Shown in pieces: positions 46,401-53,084 of a stretch of DNA of 64,000 nt. Both the position numbers and the translations under genes were made by a program. The stretch is from a marine gamma proteobacterium HTCC2143 (GTDB taxonomy: Bacteria; Pseudomonadota; Gammaproteobacteria; Pseudomonadales; Dasaniaceae), in NCBI GenBank assembly GCA_000169075.1, contig AAVT01000001.1, positions 124,001 to 188,000 on the forward strand, read 5' to 3'. Every line of letters starts with the position of its first letter. Positions within the stretch are counted from its first letter, which is position 1. Under the pieces are notes generated by a model that was not told where the DNA came from, did not search any database, and worked only from the letters and a program-made list of their open reading frames with translations.

Positions 46401-47517
46401 CGTTGTCATCTGCAACAGCATCGCAAATGAGCGGCACCTCGCCAGGATTATCGTTAACGCAGCAAGCGGTTTCGGATTTTCTACAGGATGCAAGCACGAT
46501 GGGATCAATGGCACGCTGAAAACCATTGGACATCCAAATTTGGGGGATATCACTAGGCGTTGAGTCCCAAAACCCACCACTCTCCATAAAGATTTTAAAA
46601 TCTTGCTTTAAGCGGCCGATCGTATCATTGAATGAAATCGTTATTAACTCAGAAAGATCGCTGTTGATGTCGCTAAGAAAATAGAAAAACGCCTGCTCAT
46701 CTCGATTAATTTCGTCATAAAGCTCTAGGATCTGACTTTCTTGATACGCAAGCTGAGCGTTAATATCGTCGATTTGAGCCTGAACACAAGAACCACTGGC
46801 TTTACCGCCACTGATTTTAAGCCCAGCGCCAGTGGCAGTCGATACGCCGTTGGTTACCGCAAAACCAACCTTGACTTCGGGAAAAAAAACGGCGCCGGCT
46901 CCCATAATTCCGGTCGCTATATTCAGGCCATTGCCCGCGTCGCTGCGCATTGATCCACAGCCACCACCCGATGACCCGAGCGAACCACCTTGGGTGCTAT
47001 AGATTGCGCTCACTAGTCCCGTCGCCAGTGCACCATGCTTCACATCGACGAGCAATCTGTCGCCTTGGGCATTATCGTCAAGATTAAAAGACCAATAGAT
47101 ACTCCCTAAACTCACATCGCTGGGGGGAGAGCCATCAATTGTGAACTCGGTAGAAGCCTTCTTGGTGTCGCCTTCAGAACCAAATGCTTCTATTGAAGCA
47201 ACATAAGTACCCGATGGAAGGAGTACGCTGGCAGACGGCTGGCTGATAGAACCCGGACTATGGAACGCGCGCGCACTGTCTTTTTGTCGGACGTCAAAGG
47301 TATATCGGTCTGGGTCTGGACCCGAGGGCTGAGTCGCTGCGATCGTAACCCATTGCTTACCGTCTTCAGGAGGGCCTTTTTCTTCTGTGGTTACGACAGG
47401 TGCAGAGATAGGGGCTTTCTCGTCTGCGTTTATAATGGGCATACCCGTCTGCCGCGCGCCATCACTGCAGCCAATTAACGTTAGGCATAACGAGATAATA
47501 GGTAATAACTTGATCAT
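43456..47517 (-). CDS. very large cysteine-rich lipoprotein of unknown function
   Basis: 1,353 residues from the ATG at 47517 (1,357 from the ATG at 47529). Residue numbers below use the longer form. The lipobox LTLIGC places Cys21 at the mature N-terminus. Then come a low-complexity linker, a fibronectin III/Ig-like beta domain (about 58-133), a Gly/Ala-rich hydrophobic stretch (about 200-240, GIMGAGAVFF), and a long amphipathic coiled-coil-like helix (about 250-317). The body is rich in paired cysteines, densest at 780-836 (CPASCGFNECASG, then CRGFCSDSNTCG, then CTRCG). I do not recognise a family. Anchored to the outer membrane, it could be an adhesin, a pore-forming factor or an enzyme; none is shown. 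Confidence 0.72.
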   Translation of the reverse strand: MIKLLPIISLCLTLIGCSDGARQTGMPIINADEKAPISAPVVTTEEKGPPEDGKQWVTIAATQPSGPDPDRYTFDVRQKDSARAFHSPGSISQPSASVLLPSGTYVASIEAFGSEGDTKKASTEFTIDGSPPSDVSLGSIYWSFNLDDNAQGDRLLVDVKHGALATGLVSAIYSTQGGSLGSSGGGCGSMRSDAGNGLNIATGIMGAGAVFFPEVKVGFAVTNGVSTATGAGLKISGGKASGSCVQAQIDDINAQLAYQESQILELYDEINRDEQAFFYFLSDINSDLSELITISFNDTIGRLKQDFKIFMESGGFWDSTPSDIPQIWMSNGFQRAIDPIVLASCRKSETACCVNDNPGEVPLICDAVADDNDGPFDVLATSSLPDTFTEDVNHLSNSSYSSASTCLYDCYREIAESDNQYIGLLYKYYAQSLDTAVSICASPDLTVRAHCPSGATDPSNVWDPTICGETSADVGSGTCTSVPTTAAESYDIVPLFDQYNDAIGGAYLNAVSALQAAHVQEQLINWLNIHRYVAYIENGVAIKSIKNPAALPGTWYSPLVSGWCGKQGFPSTPEEHADAFNCAQTQLGLAYAQRLNILYTTTLNHMISDLAVAGQVYPSEPLEAPSEWAQWAEGKSWSIDYATEIGKALPAIFWDGSRTPIELVTRVAGRHSPSKEVGTFPTGNNTDPSPGVVWTEGSVLYQSYQIKKVDTCVRSLRRFNSDTTNSSTDIIDAVGSFEDCPSLFALSDQTPVNQGYYDGATLQPYSLTVAPGGFDCPASCGFNECASGLNNPISPEGGQGLVDGQCRGFCSDSNTCGDYRYATGNAVDCTRCGSVQVLATDWNSSNGDNGSWKDSCNNPTFSGAAGDSMAPPTLRADCLTGSGQRIESQKTCIGGRWGNDNGLLFCEAGEGDVAQPSLALSAPMPGNIALCSAKVVPTARAVDNGFGVGQEGSEKVICPGVDQTLYYGKRYVNALGVGAEKPGYGTEASFVQMISDPTTMIMETVSGRNFSCDRRYSGDIFDENVLDSFDNQCFCGVDGTQLTWYRPQDRPNAGLASLPANLSYLACGHYKAPNSPDVAVEYYSLSSDLKDEPPTQYRDELTTEQKTFESDIGVSSATTGGRGVKYEVAFANIDSQCNDAGPGEILVTMLTMDKTPGRGGKFTSEQCLFPFSDRTIKSDVGNPVFMYENQYKLETTGNERDITGEERCSGVSFKQITNRDNDTYYTYPLQIRPKNLATGEFAGGPRIPIDLLMQCSDDGALECEDQSTCMHMVTFKSAGDADEELAKRGFVCKSTKDDRSNPGERAIRAKMECELQDGRKFQIALSQEVASIGADEDGRVGVVITELDNNSGN

Positions 47518-47653
47518 AACCGGCCCCATTTTGACTATTTAGTCGAGAAAATTACCCGACGACCTCACCAAAGGTGACGTCGCCGTTCTATCTTTTCACT
47601 GGACACCAAAGCCACGCCCGCTGACTTGGCATGAACCCGCTTTCAAAAAGAAC

Positions 47654-48901
47654 TTACCAGGAGCTATGCTTCTGTGCTTCAGCACGACCTACTACCATAT
47701 GATGTACTTCATCAGGACCATCGGCAAAACGCAGATGACGCTGATGGGCATACATTTTTGCCAGTGGTGTCCACTGGGAAATACCGGTAGCACCGTGCAT
47801 TTGAATAGCCTGATCGATAATAGTACAGACTTTCTCTGGCACCATGGCTTTAACGGCACTGACATAAACACGAGCTTCCTTGTTACCAAGCACATCCATC
47901 GCCTTCGCCGCTTGCAGCACCATCAAACGCATTGCATCCAGCTCGATCCGCGCACGAGCAATAACTTCTACGTTTTTCCCCAGTTTGATAATGGGTTTGC
48001 CAAACGCCTCACGACTGCCGGCACGCTTAACCATAAGCTCCAACGCCTGCTCACCCTGACCCAGCGAACGCATGCAGTGATGAATTCGACCCGGACCCAA
48101 GCGAACCTGAGAGATTTCAAAACCGCGACCTTCACCCAACAACATGTTGCTCTTAGGAACACGAACATTAGTAAATTTAATATGCATATGGCCACGGGGT
48201 GCATGGTCTTCACCGAACACTTGCATACCCTCTAGAATTTCAACTCCCGGGGTATCAATCGGTACTAAAATTTGTGATTGCTGTCGAGACGGTGCTGCAT
48301 CAGGACTCGTTTTAACCATGGTAATCATGATCTTACAGCGTGGATCACCAGCACCGGAGATGTAAAACTTTTCTCCATTAATAACCCATTCATCGCCATC
48401 GAGCACTGCAGCAGTGCTAATATTTTTTGCATCAGATGATGGAATTCCCGGCTCAGTCATAGCATAGGCAGACCGAATTTCTCCGTTGAGCAGCGGCTTC
48501 AGCCACTGTTCTTTCTGTTCAGGAGTACCTACACGCTCTAACACTTCCATATTTCCAGTATCGGGGGCGCTGCAATTTAACGTTTCAGACGCTAGTGAAA
48601 CTTTGCCCAGTTCCGCAGCAATATACGCATAGTCCAAATTGGTTAAGCCGTCGCCGGTCTCCGAATCGGGCAGAAAGAAATTCCACAACCCCGACTCTTT
48701 AGCTTTGGCTTTTGCACCGTCCAGCAACTCCAATTGGCGAGGATGCCACGACCAGCGATCTTCCTTACCTTCTTCTAGCGCATAAAATTCCTCCATGATC
48801 GGCGCGACATTATCTTCAATATGTTTTTTAACTGCATACATCAAAGGCTGAGCCTTGTCAGACATTGCTAGGTTAAAAAGATCTTTTTTTGGATCTGACA
48901 T
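47654..48901 (-). CDS. ACAD11-type acyl-CoA dehydrogenase
   Basis: 415 residues from the ATG at 48901 (GGAG 9 nt upstream). The C-terminal half reads RLGPGRIHHCMRSLGQ, then HGATGISQWTPLAKMY, then LRFADGPDEVHH, the pattern of the dehydrogenase domain of ACAD10/ACAD11. The usual catalytic Glu is Asp in FADGPDE. In that family the domain acts on 4-phosphorylated acyl-CoA made by a partner kinase. About 85% identical by eye to 51722-52969 over equal length. Last gene of the cluster 56561-47654, 64 bp after the SDR. Confidence 0.9.
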   Translation of the reverse strand: MSDPKKDLFNLAMSDKAQPLMYAVKKHIEDNVAPIMEEFYALEEGKEDRWSWHPRQLELLDGAKAKAKESGLWNFFLPDSETGDGLTNLDYAYIAAELGKVSLASETLNCSAPDTGNMEVLERVGTPEQKEQWLKPLLNGEIRSAYAMTEPGIPSSDAKNISTAAVLDGDEWVINGEKFYISGAGDPRCKIMITMVKTSPDAAPSRQQSQILVPIDTPGVEILEGMQVFGEDHAPRGHMHIKFTNVRVPKSNMLLGEGRGFEISQVRLGPGRIHHCMRSLGQGEQALELMVKRAGSREAFGKPIIKLGKNVEVIARARIELDAMRLMVLQAAKAMDVLGNKEARVYVSAVKAMVPEKVCTIIDQAIQMHGATGISQWTPLAKMYAHQRHLRFADGPDEVHHMVVGRAEAQKHSSW

Positions 48902-48965
48902 AATCACATTCTCCATTATCAATCAGTATTATTACCGCGATACTACCATTTTTACAGTTAGTCAC

Positions 48966-49769
48966 TTATGACGTTGCAACGACGCCGCCATCCAGAGCAA
49001 TTGTCTGACCAACAACAAAAGCACTAGCGCGTGAACTCAAAAATATTGCTAAACCGGCAATATCTTCCGGAGTACCAACACGACCCCTTGGATTATTTTT
49101 GCCGATCACGTCCCAATCGACATCTTCTGTCTCGCCACCAAAACCAACACCCGTACTCAACATCCAGGTCGGAAAAGGACCAGGAGCTATAGAATTAAAA
49201 ATAATATTTTCTTTGGTAAGATGCGCTGCGAGAAAACGGTTCAAATGATGCAAAGCCGCCTTGGAAGCACCGTATGAAAATGAATCAAATACTGCCGCTT
49301 TAAGTCCATCGATAGAGCCGATATTAATTACTCGTGCCGGATCTTCAGGGTTAGCCGACTTACGCAACAGCGGTAATAGTTTTTGCGTCAGGAAAAACAC
49401 ACCTTTAACGTTGGTGTCCATGACTTTGTCCCAACCAATTTCTGGAAATTCCTCCAGCGGTGCACCCCAGGCTACACCGGCATTATTGACCAGTATATCA
49501 AGCTGCTGTTCTTTTGATTCCAGTTCATTGGCTAATGACTGGACACCCTCCATCGTCGATAAGTCAGCAGGGATCGCTATACATTCACCATTGTAGGCTT
49601 CACTCAGCCGTTTTGCTGTCGCTTGACAGGCATCAGCTTTACGAGAACTGATGTAAACTTTAACGCCATTACTTAGAAAGCCAGCAGCAATCATCTCACC
49701 GATTCCGCGAGAACCACCTGTTACAAGGGCTACCTTGCCTTTTATCGAAAATAGATTGTTAAAATCCAT
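48966..49769 (-). CDS. SDR-family oxidoreductase
   Basis: 267 residues. TGGSRGIGEM cofactor loop, ISSRKAD (Arg after strand 2, favouring NADP), NNAG, catalytic Ser in INIGSIDG and YGASK. It resembles RhlG-like SDRs and holds the place of the SDR in P. putida's levulinate operon, where the SDR acts on a 3-hydroxy/3-keto step. Sits between the kinase and the ACAD11-type gene, 52 bp from the former. It could oxidise the 3-hydroxyacyl-CoA product. AAGGAAAAA precedes the ATG. Confidence 0.88.
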   Translation of the reverse strand: MDFNNLFSIKGKVALVTGGSRGIGEMIAAGFLSNGVKVYISSRKADACQATAKRLSEAYNGECIAIPADLSTMEGVQSLANELESKEQQLDILVNNAGVAWGAPLEEFPEIGWDKVMDTNVKGVFFLTQKLLPLLRKSANPEDPARVINIGSIDGLKAAVFDSFSYGASKAALHHLNRFLAAHLTKENIIFNSIAPGPFPTWMLSTGVGFGGETEDVDWDVIGKNNPRGRVGTPEDIAGLAIFLSSRASAFVVGQTIALDGGVVATS

Positions 49770-49821
49770 GAATTTTTTCCTTCATATTATAGAGTTTCAC
49801 CCACCAAAAAACCGATGCGCT

Positions 49822-50868
49822 TTACTTCAATCGATCAACGGCTTCTTGCGCTAACGTCAGAGAGTCAAGAATGCGCTTTTTCATTTCAACAAGATCAATA
49901 CCTTCGGTACTCTTTTTGCCTTCTTTATATCGCGCATAAACTCCGTGGAGAATGGCAGCCGTTTTCCAACGGTTAAAGCCGATGTAATAATCAAGCTTAT
50001 CCAAATTCCGTCCAGTGCGGTCAGCATAGCGCTGGGCTAACTCACTGCGAGAGGGAAAGCCCGGCACTGAGGTTGCAGACTCTGCACTGGGAGGCTCTTC
50101 GTCACTGGGGTCTGGCCATGGATTTAACGCATACGCTAAGTCTGCCAGCGGATCCCCCAGTGTGGATATTTCCCAGTCAACAACAGCAGCAACAGACGAG
50201 TCGGCACCAAACAAGCAATTATGCAAGCCATAGTCACCGTGAACAACCCTCGCCATACCCTGCTCAGGCATGTGATCCAAAAAATATTGCTGTAGCTCAT
50301 GAGCGCGGGGATCATCTAACTCGGCAGACTCAATGGACGAATTCCAAGAGCGATACCAGGTTTTCAATTGACGTCCGATATAATTTTCTTTTTTACCTAA
50401 CTCACCTAAACCTATTTCGTCGGGGTCCAATGAATGCAAATCTGCCAGCACATCAAAAAATGAATAGGCCATGCTCTGACGTTTATCTTCAGGGATCCAT
50501 GCCAAAGTTTCTTCGGCCGAATAGAGCGGGCGCCCGTCAATTAAACCCATGATATAGAACCATGCTCCGGTGACATCGGGGTCTTCACAAAAACCGATCG
50601 CTTCAGGTACCGGCACAGCTGTTGGCCCCAGCGACGATATCAAAGACCATTCACGGCTCATATCGTGAGCCTTGGGGAGCAAAATACCCTGAGGTGGCCG
50701 GCGGATCACCGCATCCTTGCCGTTAACGTCTTTTAATTGATAAGTCAGATTGGAGTGACCACCTTCAAGCCGTGTCCACTCGAAAGGTGGAGTCAAACCC
50801 GTTACATTATCCTTCACCCAGTCTTCAACCGCGGGAATATCGTAGCCTTCGGCGTGCTGCTCAGTCAT
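49822..50868 (-). CDS. APH-family phosphotransferase (ACAD10/ACAD11 kinase-domain type)
   Basis: 348 residues, aminoglycoside-phosphotransferase fold. N-lobe FEWTRLEGGHSNLTYQLKD; catalytic loop RVVHGDYGLHNCLF (His-Gly-Asp, Asn); metal Asp in VDWEISTLGDPLADLAY. This fold forms the kinase domain of animal ACAD10/11 and stands alone as LvaA in P. putida, where it phosphorylates the 4-hydroxyl of 4-hydroxyacyl-CoA. With ACAD11-type enzymes on both sides, that reaction is the best guess; antibiotic resistance is unlikely. AAGGAG sits 7 nt before the ATG. Confidence 0.88.
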   Translation of the reverse strand: MTEQHAEGYDIPAVEDWVKDNVTGLTPPFEWTRLEGGHSNLTYQLKDVNGKDAVIRRPPQGILLPKAHDMSREWSLISSLGPTAVPVPEAIGFCEDPDVTGAWFYIMGLIDGRPLYSAEETLAWIPEDKRQSMAYSFFDVLADLHSLDPDEIGLGELGKKENYIGRQLKTWYRSWNSSIESAELDDPRAHELQQYFLDHMPEQGMARVVHGDYGLHNCLFGADSSVAAVVDWEISTLGDPLADLAYALNPWPDPSDEEPPSAESATSVPGFPSRSELAQRYADRTGRNLDKLDYYIGFNRWKTAAILHGVYARYKEGKKSTEGIDLVEMKKRILDSLTLAQEAVDRLK

Positions 50869-50966
50869 TTATCGACTCCTTTTTCGATGCTGACCGCATG
50901 CCATTTAAGTGGCGAGGCAATCATTGTATCGTTGTTATTATTCGGTCATTGCCAGTCGTTAGCAGA

Positions 50967-51635
50967 TTACGAGACGGGTAATTCCATGGATAAAATTTCA
51001 GATAACTCATTTAAAGCCTGCGCTGCCGACAACACCTTGATGGTTGTCATACCCATTGCCTTAGCGGGCTTCAGATTGATCCCTAGGTCATCTAGAAAAA
51101 CAGCCTCGGAGGGCTCGATGCCCATTTTTTCACAGGCCAATTCATAAATGCGCGGATTGGGTTTTCGTAAACCAACCTTGCTAGATTCAATAACAAAATC
51201 AAACAAACCCATTACTCCGGCAATTTGTGTCGCTTTTTCGTGGGCCTTTGCCGCATCCGGGTCGCTGGCCATACCAGGCCCCTGCCCGGCACCTTTAACA
51301 TTATTGGTAATACAGGCAATTCGGTATTGTTTCTTGATGAGCCCTAGCGCAGTTACCATTTCTGGACGCACAGAGCCTGATAGCAGGGCCAGCACCTCAC
51401 TGCCGGGTATACGATGACCAGCAGCTGACGTTTCATCGGCAAACAGACCATCAAATTCTTCAGCACTGATATTGCTACTTTCAAATTGAGCCCAGGCGTT
51501 AGTGTCCGGGTTAGTGGCGTTAACTGTGCGAATAAAATCTTGGGGAATATTATTGCTGGTCTCATATCGACCAAACGCCTCAAACGGACTGCTGGTTATC
51601 ACACCACCAAAGTCCCACAGCACTGCTTTAATCAT
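50967..51635 (-). CDS. HAD-family domain protein, ACAD10 N-terminal type
   Basis: 222 residues from the ATG at 51635 (229 from the ATG at 51656; neither has a strong ribosome site, and I choose the one matching the family start MIKAVLWDFGG). Motif I is DFGGVI, the DxG variant seen in the HAD domain fused at the N-terminus of ACAD10. CITNNVKG is motif II and VFLDDLGINLKPAKAM motif IV. It lies 98 bp upstream of the kinase gene in the same direction. Role in ACAD10 chemistry is not clear; phosphatase activity is possible. Confidence 0.85.
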   Translation of the reverse strand: MIKAVLWDFGGVITSSPFEAFGRYETSNNIPQDFIRTVNATNPDTNAWAQFESSNISAEEFDGLFADETSAAGHRIPGSEVLALLSGSVRPEMVTALGLIKKQYRIACITNNVKGAGQGPGMASDPDAAKAHEKATQIAGVMGLFDFVIESSKVGLRKPNPRIYELACEKMGIEPSEAVFLDDLGINLKPAKAMGMTTIKVLSAAQALNELSEILSMELPVS

Positions 51636-51721
51636 ATTGACTACCGTGTTAAACATTCGATAAGAATACCCACCCAGAGCACAGAGGCTCCGGACGGGGT
51701 TACTTCATAGGCAGGACTAAC

Positions 51722-52969
51722 TTACCAAGCGCCGTGCTTCTGCGCTTCGGCACGACCAACAACCATGTGATGCACTTCATCAGGACCATCAGCCAAACGC
51801 AGGGTTCGCTGACCCGTGTACATGTGTGCCAACGGTGTCCATTGAGAAATACCAGTCGCGCCATGCATCTGGATCGCCTGATCAATGATAGTACAGACCT
51901 TTTCTGGCACCATCGCTTTGATTGCACTGACATAGACGCGGGCTTCTTTGTTACCCAAAACATCCATCGCTTTTGCCGCCTGCAATACCATCAAACGCAT
52001 CGCATCAATTTCAATACGCGCACGTGAAATCACTTCGACATTTTTACCCAGTCTGATGATCGGCTTGCCAAATGCTTCGCGACTACCGGCTCGCTTAACC
52101 ATTAATTCCAGCGCTTTTTCGGCTTGACCCAATGAACGCATGCAGTGGTGGATACGACCTGGGCCTAAGCGAACCTGTGAAATCTCAAAACCACGGCCTT
52201 CGCCCAACAACATGTTTTCTTTAGGCACTCGAACGTTGTTAAATTTGATGTGCATGTGACCGTGCGGTGCATCGTAGTCACCAAACACTTGCATGCCATC
52301 AAGGATTTCTACTCCCGGCGTATCAATAGGCACCAGAATTTGCGACTGCTGGCGCGCTGGAGGCGCATCAGGGCTGGTTTTTACCATGGTAATCATGATT
52401 TTACAGCGTGGATCACCGGCACCAGAAATATAGAATTTCTCACCATTGATGACCCATTCATCACCCTCCAATACCGCTGACGTGCTGATATTTTTGGCGT
52501 CTGACGAAGCCATATTTGGCTCAGTCATAGCAAAAGCCGAGCGAATTTCACCAGCCAACAGCGGCTTTAACCACTTTTCTTTTTGCTCGGGCGTTCCAAC
52601 ACGCTCCAAAACTTCCATGTTGCCGGTATCGGGAGCACTACAGTTCAGTGACTCTGAAGCCAGCGGACTGCGGCCCAGCTGTGCGGCAATATAGGTATAA
52701 TCTAAGTTAGACAAACCTTCGCCAGTTTCTGCATCGGGTAAAAAGAAGTTCCACAAACCTGCATCTTTCGCTTTCTTTTTAGCACCTTCCAGCAATTCTA
52801 ACTGGCGTGGATGCCATTCCCAAATATTGGTTTTACCTTCGTTGAGGGCAAAAAACTCCTCAGTAATTGGCAATACGTTCTCTTCAACATGCTTCTGAAC
52901 CGCATAAAACAACGGCTGGGCTTTTTCAGACATGCCCAAGTTGAATAAATCTTGTTCCGGATTAGACAT
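51722..52969 (-). CDS. ACAD11-type acyl-CoA dehydrogenase (paralogue)
   Basis: 415 residues, near-identical twin of 47654-48901, with the same RLGPGRIHHCMRSLGQ, AIQMHGATGISQWTPLA and LRLADGPDEVHH, and Asp in place of the catalytic Glu. GAGAAGAAG lies before the ATG. It lies upstream of the HAD gene (66 bp), with the second copy at the other end of the SDR-kinase-HAD block. The pair may be a recent duplication, either to raise dose or to cover two chain lengths, or may form a mixed oligomer. Confidence 0.9.
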   Translation of the reverse strand: MSNPEQDLFNLGMSEKAQPLFYAVQKHVEENVLPITEEFFALNEGKTNIWEWHPRQLELLEGAKKKAKDAGLWNFFLPDAETGEGLSNLDYTYIAAQLGRSPLASESLNCSAPDTGNMEVLERVGTPEQKEKWLKPLLAGEIRSAFAMTEPNMASSDAKNISTSAVLEGDEWVINGEKFYISGAGDPRCKIMITMVKTSPDAPPARQQSQILVPIDTPGVEILDGMQVFGDYDAPHGHMHIKFNNVRVPKENMLLGEGRGFEISQVRLGPGRIHHCMRSLGQAEKALELMVKRAGSREAFGKPIIRLGKNVEVISRARIEIDAMRLMVLQAAKAMDVLGNKEARVYVSAIKAMVPEKVCTIIDQAIQMHGATGISQWTPLAHMYTGQRTLRLADGPDEVHHMVVGRAEAQKHGAW

Positions 52970-53084
52970 CTTCTTCTCTCTCTCATTTATGGTGTGGGGT
53001 AATTTACGATGTTACCAACCACAATTCCACTAAAATTTTGTCCATCAGGTGTTACTACAAGTATCACTGATAGATAAATTTGGG

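Noticed and set aside
49822..50868. Antibiotic resistance (aminoglycoside phosphotransferase)
   Set aside because: The fold is APH-like, but the context of ACAD10/11-type genes and the family signature point to acyl-CoA-linked kinase chemistry.
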